Positions 16,112 to 23,410 of a stretch of 23,681 nucleotides of DNA are shown here, in pieces. The stretch is taken from assembly GCA_046727175.1 (NCBI GenBank), contig JBKPCD010000192.1, positions 1 to 23,681 on the forward strand. Reading direction: 5' to 3'. The position numbers were made by a program, and so were the translations under genes. The notes under the pieces are model-generated. The model had not been told where the DNA came from. It worked only from the letters and a program-made list of their open reading frames with translations, and ran no database searches. Origin of the DNA: JBKPCD01 sp046727175 (lineage in GTDB: Bacteria; Acidobacteriota; Vicinamibacteria; Vicinamibacterales; 2-12-FULL-66-21). Positions within the stretch are counted from its first letter, which is position 1, and every line of letters starts with the position of its first letter.

Positions 16112-16250
16112 TTACGAGGTAGGGAGTACGAAGTAAGAATGTTAGGCGCGCCAAGGTCGCGCCCCGCCGGAGCGGAGCGGGGCAACGGGGCCCCGCGAGC
16201 GACGGCGATGGCGGTCCGGGGGCGAAGCCCCCGGATCTAGCCGGATCTAG
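16112..16250. repeat. Hairpin cluster and tandem CCGGATCTAG between nfeD and the slipin gene
   Basis: After a word-like stretch (TACGAGGTAGGGAGTACGAA, from 16113) come three hairpins in a row. GGCGCG (16145-16150) pairs with CGCGCC (16158-16163). GCCCCGC (16161-16167) pairs with GCGGGGC (16177-16183). CCGGGGGC (16216-16223), loop GAA, pairs with GCCCCCGG (16227-16234). The palindrome GGGGCCCC lies at 16187-16194. The decamer CCGGATCTAG is repeated in tandem at 16231-16250. The cluster looks like a repetitive palindromic element inside an operon and would shape the mRNA upstream of the slipin start. Confidence 0.75.
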
Positions 16251-16254
16251 GAGG
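16249..16254 (+). promoter_or_regulatory. Shine-Dalgarno AGGAGG deciding the slipin start
   Basis: A perfect AGGAGG is 7 nt before GTG 16262 and only 4 nt before the in-frame GTG 16259, which favours 16262. Its first two bases belong to the second copy of the tandem CCGGATCTAG repeat. Confidence 0.75.
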
Positions 16255-16261
16255 AACCGTG

Positions 16262-17011
16262 GTGTTTCCGCCGCTGCTGATCGTCGTCGTCATCGTCGGC
16301 TTCTACTTGCTCAGTTCGATCAAGATCCTAAGCGAGTACGAGCGAGGCGTCATCTTTCGGCTCGGCAAACTGCTCCCGGAGCCGAAGGGGCCTGGCATCA
16401 TTCTCGTGTTCGCGCCGATCGATCGGATGGTTCGCGTCAGCCTGCGGACCATCGTCCTGGACGTTCCGCCTCAGGACGTCATCACGCGCGACAACGTCTC
16501 GGTGAAGGTGAACGCGGTCGTCTACTTCCGCGTGATGGATCCGCGCAGGGCGATCGTCGAGGTCGAGAGCTATCACTACGCAACTTCTCAGCTCGCGCAG
16601 ACGACGTTGCGCAGCGTCTTGGGTCAGGTGGAGCTCGACGATCTGCTGTCGCAACGCGAGAAGCTCAATCAGGATCTGCAGCACATCCTCGATCAGCGCA
16701 CCGATCCGTGGGGGATCAAAGTGTCGGCCGTCGAAGTGAAACACGTCGATCTTCCTCCCGACATGCAGCGTGCGATGGCCAAGCAGGCGGAAGCCGAGCG
16801 CGAGAAGCGTGCTAAAATCATCCACGCGGCCGGTGAGCTCGAGGCATCCGAAAAACTGAGTCAGGCGGCAACGATCATCGCGAGGGAACCAGCCACCATC
16901 ACTCTGCGATACCTGCAGACGCTCACCGAAATCGCCTCCGAAAAGAATTCAACGATTATCTTCCCGCTGCCGATTGAGTTCATCAGCAGCCTGATAACCC
17001 GCAAGGGATAA
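16262..17011 (+). CDS. Slipin / stomatin-like SPFH-domain membrane protein
   Basis: This protein of about 249 residues has an N-terminal membrane anchor (FPPLLIVVVIVGFYLLSS), an SPFH/PHB domain (EYERGVIFRLGKL, DVPPQDVITRDNVSVKVNA, VYFRVMDPRRAI), a charged coiled-coil helix (AMAKQAEAEREKRAKIIHA) and a short hydrophobic C-terminus (FPLPIEFISSLI). It is a bacterial homologue of stomatin, which oligomerises at membrane microdomains. The NfeD protease encoded just upstream is the usual partner and cleaves the hydrophobic C-terminus in archaeal homologues. GTG 16262 is preferred over GTG 16259 by Shine-Dalgarno spacing. The next gene starts 3 nt after the stop. Confidence 0.92.
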   Translation: MFPPLLIVVVIVGFYLLSSIKILSEYERGVIFRLGKLLPEPKGPGIILVFAPIDRMVRVSLRTIVLDVPPQDVITRDNVSVKVNAVVYFRVMDPRRAIVEVESYHYATSQLAQTTLRSVLGQVELDDLLSQREKLNQDLQHILDQRTDPWGIKVSAVEVKHVDLPPDMQRAMAKQAEAEREKRAKIIHAAGELEASEKLSQAATIIAREPATITLRYLQTLTEIASEKNSTIIFPLPIEFISSLITRKG

Positions 17012-17014
17012 AAC

Positions 17015-17731
17015 GTGGCCGAACTTTCACACGACACGGCTGACGACGGTTTTCACGAGATTCAGTTGAGCGGGAAGCAGCTGGTCTTCCTGTTCATGGC
17101 GACGACCGTCGTCTCTGTGGTCATCTTTCTCTGCGGCGTTCTCGTCGGTCGCGGCGTTCACCCGCCATCGAGCGATCCGATGCAGGTGAGCGCGGCTTCA
17201 CGGTCCGCAACGCCGCCCGCGTCCCCGGGCCAGCCGTCGACGCAGCCACCCGCAACGCAACCACCGGGAGCGCAACCGCCGGCGCCGCAGCCCGGAGCGT
17301 CGGCACCCGCGGAACCGCCGCCGACACCCCCTGAAGGCGAGCTGACGTACAAGAAACGCCTTGAGAGCGAAGGAACCGTTGCCGAAGATCGTCTGAAGAG
17401 CGGCGCGTCACAGAAATCGGCGAACCCGCGCGCAACACCCAAAGCGGCTCCGGCCGAGACGACGGGTTCGGCCACCGCTACGACCTCCGCGGCGCGCCCA
17501 GGCAAGTTCGTCGTTCAGATCGTCGCGCTCAAGGATCGATCGTCCGCTTCGTCGCTGGTCCAGCGGCTGACGGCAAAGGGCTATCCGGCGTTTCTGGTCA
17601 ATCCTGCCGCGGGCGCGCCTGCGCCGGTCTACAAGGTTCAGGTCGGCCGATTTGAGGACCGGCGCGAGGCGGAACAGGTCAAGCGCCGGCTCGAGAAAGA
17701 AGAAAAATTCAAGCCCTGGATTTCGCCTTAG
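17015..17731 (+). CDS. Membrane-anchored SPOR-domain protein (murein-binding, division-associated)
   Basis: This 238-residue bitopic protein has a short cytoplasmic N-terminus and one membrane helix (about 22-45, LVFLFMATTVVSVVIFLCGV). A Pro/Ala/Gln/Ser-rich periplasmic linker (about 49-105, with repeated QPP units) and a second low-complexity stretch lead to a C-terminal SPOR domain (about 164-236: KFVVQIVALKDRSSA, then VYKVQVGRFEDRREAEQV). SPOR domains bind denuded glycan strands at the septum. GTG 17015 is the start, with a weak AAGGGA ahead of it and 3 nt after the slipin stop. The 3' end overlaps the likely lnt start by about 16 nt, so slipin, SPOR and lnt are probably coupled. Confidence 0.9.
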   Translation: MAELSHDTADDGFHEIQLSGKQLVFLFMATTVVSVVIFLCGVLVGRGVHPPSSDPMQVSAASRSATPPASPGQPSTQPPATQPPGAQPPAPQPGASAPAEPPPTPPEGELTYKKRLESEGTVAEDRLKSGASQKSANPRATPKAAPAETTGSATATTSAARPGKFVVQIVALKDRSSASSLVQRLTAKGYPAFLVNPAAGAPAPVYKVQVGRFEDRREAEQVKRRLEKEEKFKPWISP

Positions 17732-19260
17732 CGCTCCTGTCGGGCGTCCTGCTCGCGCTCAGCTTCCCCAAGTTCGGACATCCGGCGTGCGCGTGGCTCG
17801 CGTTGACGCCGCTGATCGTGGCGGTCGCGCAGGCGGCGCGCGGCGAACGGCCGTATCGTCGCGCCTTCGCGCTCGGATTGCTCGCCGGCGCGGCGTATTT
17901 CGCAGGGACGTTGTATTGGCTCGTCGAGACGATGACGACCTTCGGTGGGCTGATAACGCCGGTTGCGGTGATCGTCGCGGCACTGCTGGTCGCCTATCTC
18001 TCGCTCTTTCCTGCAGCGTTCGCGGTGATGCTGGCTCGAATGCTGCGCGGTTCGAGTTCCACCGCCGTCCTTTTGGCGGCGCCGGTTTGGGTGACGACGG
18101 AGCTTGGAAGGCAGTACGTCTGGGATGGCTTTCCCTGGGTGTTGCTTGGGTACAGCCAAGTCACTGTGTTGCCGGTTGCGCAGCTGGCAAGCCTCCTCGG
18201 CGTATACGGCCTTTCACTGCTCATCGCGCTCGTGTCGGCCGCGGCGGCGCTTGTCGTGATCGACCGTCGGCGCCAGCGCTGGATCGTCGCAATCGGAGTT
18301 GTGGCACTCGTGGCGTGTACCGGCGGTTGGGGCGGCCGTCGCCTGCGCTCGTCACAGCTGACAGCGGCCGGCGAACCAGTGCGCGTCGCCGTGCTGCAAG
18401 GCAACGTCCCTCAGCAAGACAAGGGGGAGCCCTCGCTCCGTGATGTCATTACCGAACGCTACATTCGGATGACCCGGCGGGCGCTCTCGCAAGGCGCGAC
18501 GTTGACCATCTGGCCCGAATCATCGACGCCATTCCTGCTCGAGCAGGATCTCGTACGCGGCGAAGCGATTCGGCGGCTGGCTCGGGAAGCGGGCGCAACG
18601 CTGATTGTCGGCAGCGATCAGGTCGAGCCGGTCAAGACCGTTCCGCAGGCGCAGCCCCCCGAAGAGCTCTGGTACAACGCCGCGTTTCTGGTCAAGCCGG
18701 ACGGTACAATCGGACCGGTCTACCGGAAGATGCACCTTGTCCCGTTCGGGGAATACGTTCCGCTGAAGCGCCTCCTGTTCTTCGTTCAACCGATTGTCGA
18801 AGCGGTTTCGGACTTCGTGCCAGGGACGGTCCCGGTGCTGCTGCCCGTTGGCGCGCACAAGGCGAGCACGGCCATCTGCTACGAGGTCATCTACGCCAGC
18901 CTGATGCGCCGCTTCGTGCTGAACGGGAGCGAGCTGCTGACGACGATCACGAACGATTCGTGGTACGGCCGCTCGTCGGCCGCGTACCAACACTGGGAAC
19001 AGGCGTCGATGCGCGCGATCGAGAACGGCCGCTACCTGGCGCGGTCCGCCAACACAGGGATCAGCGGCTTCGTCGATCCGTACGGTCGCGTGCTGAGCAA
19101 GTCCGGCCTGTTCGAGGAGTCGACCCTCGTCGGCGACTTGCGCTTCCTGACGCATCGCACACTCTACACCCGCATCGGCGATCTCGTCGCGTGGCTGTCG
19201 CTTGCTGCGACTGCTGCGGCGTTGTTCGCGGCGTGGCGAGGTACAATGAACACGACGTAG
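17716..19260 (+). CDS. lnt: Apolipoprotein N-acyltransferase, probably with a non-canonical start codon
   Basis: The product is a membrane enzyme that adds the third acyl chain to the N-terminal Cys of lipoproteins. Multiple membrane helices precede a nitrilase-like domain with the catalytic triad Glu268 (TIWPESSTPF), Lys338 (YRKMHLVPFGEYVP) and Cys388 (AICYEVIYAS), numbered from CTG 17716. These nearly equal E. coli Glu267, Lys335 and Cys387. The first standard start in frame is TTG 17803, but the conserved first helix (FALLSGVLLALSFPKFGHP) lies before it. The frame is open back to a stop at 17653-17655 with no ATG, GTG or TTG; CTG 17716 or ATT 17707 are the candidates. Starting at TTG gives 485 aa, at CTG 514 aa. 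It overlaps the SPOR gene end. Confidence 0.9.
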   Translation: MDFALALLSGVLLALSFPKFGHPACAWLALTPLIVAVAQAARGERPYRRAFALGLLAGAAYFAGTLYWLVETMTTFGGLITPVAVIVAALLVAYLSLFPAAFAVMLARMLRGSSSTAVLLAAPVWVTTELGRQYVWDGFPWVLLGYSQVTVLPVAQLASLLGVYGLSLLIALVSAAAALVVIDRRRQRWIVAIGVVALVACTGGWGGRRLRSSQLTAAGEPVRVAVLQGNVPQQDKGEPSLRDVITERYIRMTRRALSQGATLTIWPESSTPFLLEQDLVRGEAIRRLAREAGATLIVGSDQVEPVKTVPQAQPPEELWYNAAFLVKPDGTIGPVYRKMHLVPFGEYVPLKRLLFFVQPIVEAVSDFVPGTVPVLLPVGAHKASTAICYEVIYASLMRRFVLNGSELLTTITNDSWYGRSSAAYQHWEQASMRAIENGRYLARSANTGISGFVDPYGRVLSKSGLFEESTLVGDLRFLTHRTLYTRIGDLVAWLSLAATAAALFAAWRGTMNTT

Positions 19261-19318
19261 GCGCGGTTCGCGAACCGCCCCTTCATGCGAAGACCGCACA
19301 ACATTCGAGGATCACGTA

Positions 19319-20444
19319 GTGTCACTACAGCTTGATGACCAGCTTCGCAGGTATGCGGATTTGGCGCGCCGCGCCAGCGACCTGCGAAGCTATCTTTGAC
19401 GCAGCCCGCCCCTCCGACGAACTCTCGAGAATCGAACAGCGCGTAGCGGCGCCTGCCTTCTGGAAGGACCAGGCGGCGGCACAGAAGCTCCTTCAGCGTC
19501 GCCGCCGGCTGGAGGAGGACCGCAATTTGAGCGAGGCGTTGCGTCGACGAGTCGACGATCTCTCCGTCCTCGTCGAATGGGCCGAGGCGGGGGAGCCCGT
19601 GGCCGACGATCTCGGCCGCGCTCTCGACGATCTCGCCGCCGAAGTCGATGCCGGTGAGACCAAGAAGATGCTCGGTGGGGAGCACGACCGCAAGAACGCG
19701 ATCGTCACGATCCACCCGGGCGCAGGCGGGACCGAGTCGCAGGACTGGGCGGAGATGCTGCTTCGCATGTATCTGCGCTGGGCCGAGCGCCGCGGTTTCA
19801 AGCGCGAGGTGCTCGATCTGCAACCGGGCGACGAAGCCGGGATCAAGAGCGCGACGTTCACCGTCAGCGGTGATTACGCCTACGGGTTGTTGCTCGCCGA
19901 GGCCGGCGTGCACCGCCTCGTTCGCATCTCTCCATTCGACCAGGCCTCGCGGCGGCACACGTCGTTCGCGTCTGTTTTCGTCTGGCCTGAGCTCCCCGAG
20001 GACGTGGAGCTTGAAATCGAGGACAAGGACATCCGAATCGACACCTACCGATCGAGCGGCGCCGGTGGCCAGCACGTGAACGTCACCGATTCCGCTGTCC
20101 GTATCACGCACCTGCCCACCGGCATTGTCGTGTCGTCGCAGAACGAGCGGTCGCAGCACCGCAACAAAGACTCCGCGATGAAGGTCCTGAAGGCGCGGCT
20201 ATACGACCTGAGAATGAAGGAGCAGCAGGCGAAGCTCGATCAACTCGGCGGGGAGAAGAAGGACATCGCGTTTGGCAGCCAGATCCGCAGCTACGTCCTT
20301 CATCCGTATCAACTGATCAAGGATCACCGGACGAAGGAAGAAATGGGCGACGTGAACCGCGTCCTCGACGGCGATATCGACGGATTCATCAAGACATACC
20401 TGATGAAAAAGGCGTCGGGGGCCGTCATGACAATTGAAGAATGA
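19319..20444 (+). CDS. prfB: Peptide chain release factor 2, expressed by programmed +1 frameshift
   Basis: RF2 ends translation at UGA and UAA. The SPF anticodon-like tripeptide (VRISPFDQASRR) marks RF2 over RF1, and GGQ is at 249-251 (SSGAGGQHVN). Translation begins at GTG 19319 (GAGG at 19307-19310, 8-nt spacer). It reads 26 codons to CTT TGA at 19394-19399, slips +1 and continues from GAC 19398, giving 374 residues against 365 in E. coli. The in-frame ATG at 19332 in the second frame is not the start: the zero-frame sequence MSLQLDDQLRRYADLARRAS gives the proper helical N-terminus. This is autoregulation, since low RF2 favours slippage at UGA. lnt lies 58 nt upstream. Confidence 0.95.
19388..19400 (+). 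promoter_or_regulatory. RF2 programmed frameshift site (TAT CTT TGA C)
   Basis: TATCTTTGAC at 19391-19400 is identical to the E. coli prfB slippery heptanucleotide with its preceding codon. The strong internal Shine-Dalgarno (AGGGGG) that normally sits just upstream is here only CTGCGAAGC, so the stimulatory anti-SD pairing looks weak. Confidence 0.93.
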
Positions 20445-20505
20445 CGATTGCAGATTGCGGATTGACGGATTGCAGATTGTGGATTGACGGATTGCAGACG
20501 GCAGA
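20445..20505. repeat. Left arm of the IVP-gene element
   Basis: A degenerate array of GATTGCAG, GATTGCGG and GATTGACG words. It holds one copy (20453-20469) of the 17-mer GATTGCGGATTGACGGA. The other copies are at 21068-21084, 23421-23437 and 23561-23577, in alternating orientation. Confidence 0.85.
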
Positions 20506-20506
20506 A

Positions 20507-20902
20507 TCAGCTCCGTTTGCGGCGTTTCTCAGCCTCCGCATGTTCTTCGTGCCTTCGTGCGGTCTTCTGCGATGACACGAAGATCGCGGTCAGTTGGTTC
20601 GCCTCGACGATTAGGGGGCCGGCAACGTCCCGAGAACAGATGCCCGCGTCCACGAGCGCTAGGAGCCAGCCATGCGACTCGTCGGATTCCTCTGCTGCTA
20701 CTGTTACTTTTGCAATGAACTCTCTACGCGAGCGGCCGCGGCAGGCACCACGGTAGTTGCTGTCCGTGGCGCCAGCAGTGTCTATTAATTGTCGCGCAAT
20801 ACTCCTGGCGGCGTCGGCCGTCGGCAGGGATTCACAGAGTCTGACGACGTTGATGAAGAAGGGGAGAGTGCGTTCCTGTAGTGCGGTGGCCTTGGGATTC
20901 AT
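20507..20902 (-). CDS. Four-helix-bundle protein of the 23S rRNA intervening-sequence (IVP/S23, Avd-like) family
   Basis: The 131-residue product has four predicted helices. Family hallmarks are ALQERTLPFFINVVRLCESL (helix 1), AARSIARQLIDTAGATDSNY (helix 2), RGRSRREFIAKVTVAAEESD (helix 3, basic then acidic face) and the helix 4 end ANQLTAIFVSSQKTARR. The family is known from proteins encoded inside 23S rRNA intervening sequences and from Avd, the basic barrel-forming accessory protein of diversity-generating retroelements. Here no reverse transcriptase is nearby. The ATG at 20900-20902 is chosen because family members begin a few residues before the LQERT-like helix; the frame is open further upstream into the right arm. 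The basic tail (RRHEEHAEAEKRRKRS) is encoded by a CACGAAGG-type word repeat at 20539-20560. Base composition looks less GC-biased than that of neighbouring genes. Confidence 0.8.
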   Translation of the reverse strand: MNPKATALQERTLPFFINVVRLCESLPTADAARSIARQLIDTAGATDSNYRGACRGRSRREFIAKVTVAAEESDESHGWLLALVDAGICSRDVAGPLIVEANQLTAIFVSSQKTARRHEEHAEAEKRRKRS

Positions 20903-21030
20903 GCCGGCGCCAAACAGCAACATCCGCGCCGGTGACCAGGACGCCGGATTCATTCGGGTGCTTGCCGATCGCAACGAGCGCGGGTAGCAGAAGCCACACA
21001 AACTGCCCGCCGGCCCAAATTCGACGGTCG

Positions 21031-21107
21031 CAAAATCTGCAATCTGCAACCAATCCGCAATCCGCACTCCGTCAATCCGCAATCCGCAGTCCCGCAATCT
21101 GCAATCG
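21031..21107. repeat. Right arm of the IVP-gene element
   Basis: Reverse complement of the left-arm words (AATCTGCAATCTGCAA, AATCCGCAATCCGC). It includes a 21-nt block at 21064-21084 that is identical to 23557-23577 in the sibling array. Confidence 0.85.
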
Positions 21108-21109
21108 AT

Positions 21110-23410
21110 CTACTGCCTGAAACCGCCTGGCTGCGTGCCGGCGATGAACGCTTCGGAGATCGCGCCCGGCGTTCCGTCGGTAACCTCCTCGCCGGACCCC
21201 CGGTCGACGGAGACGAACACGATGTTACCCGGGGGCTCGAACTGCGGCGGGTCCTTGCGGGCGCCGATCCATGCCTTCATGATCTCGATCCAGATCGGCA
21301 GCGCCGATTCGGAACCCGTCCCCAGCTGGCCCATGCTCCGCTTCTGGTCGTAGCCAACCCACAAGCCGATCGTGATGTCGGGATCGAAGCCGATGAACCA
21401 CGCGTCCGTGTAGTCGTCGGTGGTTCCGGTCTTTCCACCGATCGGCCAGTTGAGCGACGCGGCCTTCGCGGCAGTGCCGCGCTGAACGACGCCCCTGAGC
21501 AAGCTCGTCATCACGTATGCGGTGTCGGCGCGGATGGCGTCCTTCGGCTCCGGCCGGTTCTCCTCGAGCACGTTCCCGTCGCGGTCGGTGACCTTCAGCA
21601 CCGCATACGGCCGCAAACGAACTCCTTGATTGGGGAACACCGAATAGGCGCTGGTCATCTCGACGAGCGTCGCTTCCGCCGCGCCAATCGCGACGGAGAG
21701 ATACGGCGGCAGCGGTGATTCGAGGCCGAGACGACGGGCGTACGAGATGACCTGCTTGGGCCCGAGTTGATCCATGACGCGGACTGCCGGCACGTTTCGC
21801 GACTGCTCGAGCGCGTGACGCAGCGTGATGGGGCCCTCGAATTTGTGATCGTAGTTCTGCGGCGCATACGGAGGCTGACCTGCGCCACCGGGGAAACTCG
21901 CGGGCGTGTCCATCAATTGCGTGACCGGGGTGTACCCGCGATCGATGGCCGTCGTGTACACGATTGGCTTGAAGGCGGAGCCGACCTGTCGATACGCTTG
22001 AGTCGCGCGATTGAACTTGCTGCGCTCAAAGCTGTAGCCGCCAATCATCGCTTTGACCTGACCGGTGCGATTGTCGATGGCGAGCACGGCGCCTTCGACG
22101 GCCGGTGGCTGCTCGAGCGTTCCCGTGGCCGTGTCCGATGTCGCCGAGATCGTCAGCAGGCGAGTCTCTGTCAAATCACCACGGCTCAACACATGCGCCG
22201 GAGGTGTCTTGCCAATCCAGGCGTATCCCTTGCGATCGACGGTGACGCGCAGTTTCCCGACGCGCAGCTGAATTCCCGTCGGTTCGATGCCGGTCACGAT
22301 TGCCGGCACGATGTCGTTGACGCTCATCGGCCGATCCCAGCGAGGGTCGCGGAACGTGTCGATCTTGTGCCCTTCGGCGATGACGTTGCGGCGGGGCTTT
22401 CGCAGGCCGCGGCGTTTGTCGATCCGCCGCAGCCCCTCGTTCAGCGCTTTGACAGCGGCCTCCTGCAGATGCATGTCGAGTGGCGTTTGAACGAGAAGCC
22501 CGTTTTCATAAAGCCTTTTCGCGCCGTAGCGGCTCTCGAGATCCTTGCGGACCTCCTCGACGAAGTAGGCGGTCAGTGAGTTGCTCGGCTCGGTCGCGGC
22601 GGCGAGCACGATCAGCCGCGCTTTCGCGGCGTCGGCTTCCTGCTGGGTGATGTAGTGGTCCTCCGCCATGCGATCGAGGACGTAAGCGCGTCGACGTTTC
22701 GCGCGATCCATGTTCGCGGTCGGGGAGTTGCGCCACGTCTGGAAGATCCCCGCGATCATCGCCGCCTCGTCGAGCGTCAGATCCTTCGCGGACTTGCCGA
22801 AGTAGGTCCGTGACGCGGCCTCGACGCCGTACGCGCCCTCCCCCAGATACATCTGATTCGCGTAGAAAGTGAAGATCTCGCGCTTGGTGAAGCGCTTCTC
22901 GATCTGCACGGCGACGATGGCTTCCTTGATCTTTCGCTCGAGGCTCACGTCTCCGATTTCGTACCCGACCGCTTCGGGAAACAGACCACGAGCGAGCTGC
23001 TGCGTGATCGTGCTCGCCCCCTTGGGTCGCGATCGTCGGCCCGTGATGATGTCGCGAACCTTGCCGAGCACGTCCCGCGTGGCCGCCATGATGATGTGCG
23101 GCATGCTCAGCCCGAAGTGCTGCTCGAACTCAGAGTCCTCGGCGGCGAGAATGGCCTGCTTCAGCTTGGGCGAGATCGCATCGTAGGAGATGACCTCGCG
23201 CCGCTGAATCGCGAACTCGCCGATAACTTCACCCTTGGATCCGTAGATCCGCGTAATCGTGCTGGGCGTGTAGTCGTCGAGGGCAGAAATCTGTGGCAGA
23301 TCGCCGGCGTACGCGAAAATCACGCCGGTCGCGATTCCAAGGACCGCGGCAACAAGGAACAACGCCGCGATGATGACCCGGCGAGCGACTTTGACGACGG
23401 TGCGAGCCAT
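21110..23410 (-). CDS. Class A penicillin-binding protein (PBP1A family), bifunctional transglycosylase/transpeptidase
   Basis: This 766-residue inner-membrane enzyme polymerises lipid II and cross-links murein. One membrane anchor (about 11-34) precedes the GT51 domain with catalytic Glu91 (AAEDSEFEQHFG) and the signature KGASTITQQLAR. The transpeptidase domain has Ser478-x-x-Lys481 (GSAFKP), Ser537-x-Asn539 (SRN) and Lys660-Thr-Gly (GGKTGTTDDY). Between the two lies an OB-like insert (EPTGIQLRVGKLRVTVDRKG), as in PBP1A. The frame is open through the upstream repeat to 23524, but MARTVVKVARRVI at 23410 gives a normal membrane-protein N-terminus. The repeat array touches the start codon and no Shine-Dalgarno sequence is visible. 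It is convergent with prfB across the IVP element. Confidence 0.94.
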   Translation of the reverse strand: MARTVVKVARRVIIAALFLVAAVLGIATGVIFAYAGDLPQISALDDYTPSTITRIYGSKGEVIGEFAIQRREVISYDAISPKLKQAILAAEDSEFEQHFGLSMPHIIMAATRDVLGKVRDIITGRRSRPKGASTITQQLARGLFPEAVGYEIGDVSLERKIKEAIVAVQIEKRFTKREIFTFYANQMYLGEGAYGVEAASRTYFGKSAKDLTLDEAAMIAGIFQTWRNSPTANMDRAKRRRAYVLDRMAEDHYITQQEADAAKARLIVLAAATEPSNSLTAYFVEEVRKDLESRYGAKRLYENGLLVQTPLDMHLQEAAVKALNEGLRRIDKRRGLRKPRRNVIAEGHKIDTFRDPRWDRPMSVNDIVPAIVTGIEPTGIQLRVGKLRVTVDRKGYAWIGKTPPAHVLSRGDLTETRLLTISATSDTATGTLEQPPAVEGAVLAIDNRTGQVKAMIGGYSFERSKFNRATQAYRQVGSAFKPIVYTTAIDRGYTPVTQLMDTPASFPGGAGQPPYAPQNYDHKFEGPITLRHALEQSRNVPAVRVMDQLGPKQVISYARRLGLESPLPPYLSVAIGAAEATLVEMTSAYSVFPNQGVRLRPYAVLKVTDRDGNVLEENRPEPKDAIRADTAYVMTSLLRGVVQRGTAAKAASLNWPIGGKTGTTDDYTDAWFIGFDPDITIGLWVGYDQKRSMGQLGTGSESALPIWIEIMKAWIGARKDPPQFEPPGNIVFVSVDRGSGEEVTDGTPGAISEAFIAGTQPGGFRQ

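Larger units (their letters stand above)
20445..21107. mobile_element. 663-bp inverted-arm element carrying a four-helix-bundle (IVP-family) gene
   Basis: The element exactly fills the gap between two convergent genes. It starts one base after the prfB TGA and ends two bases before the PBP stop codon. Its outermost 16 bases are perfect terminal inverted repeats (CGATTGCAGATTGCGG at 20445-20460 and its complement at 21092-21107). Inside these, both arms are degenerate arrays of GGATTGACGG, GGATTGCAG and similar words: left arm 20445-20505, right arm 21031-21107. Between them lie the minus-strand IVP-family gene and 128 nt (20903-21030) with nothing recognisable. No transposase is present, so mobility in trans or a non-transpositional origin must be assumed. 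The layout mirrors 23S rRNA intervening sequences, where an IVP gene sits in a stem of inverted repeats, but this copy is intergenic. Confidence 0.65.

Noticed and set aside
14694..16136. 480-codon plus-strand frame over nfeD
   Set aside because: It is an overlapping Arg/Gly-rich shadow in another frame of nfeD.
20832..21053. 73-codon minus-strand frame with a hydrophobic stretch (FVWLLLPALVAIG) inside the IVP element
   Set aside because: It overlaps the IVP gene in another frame, begins in the right arm and matches no family I know. It could be a remnant but cannot be supported.
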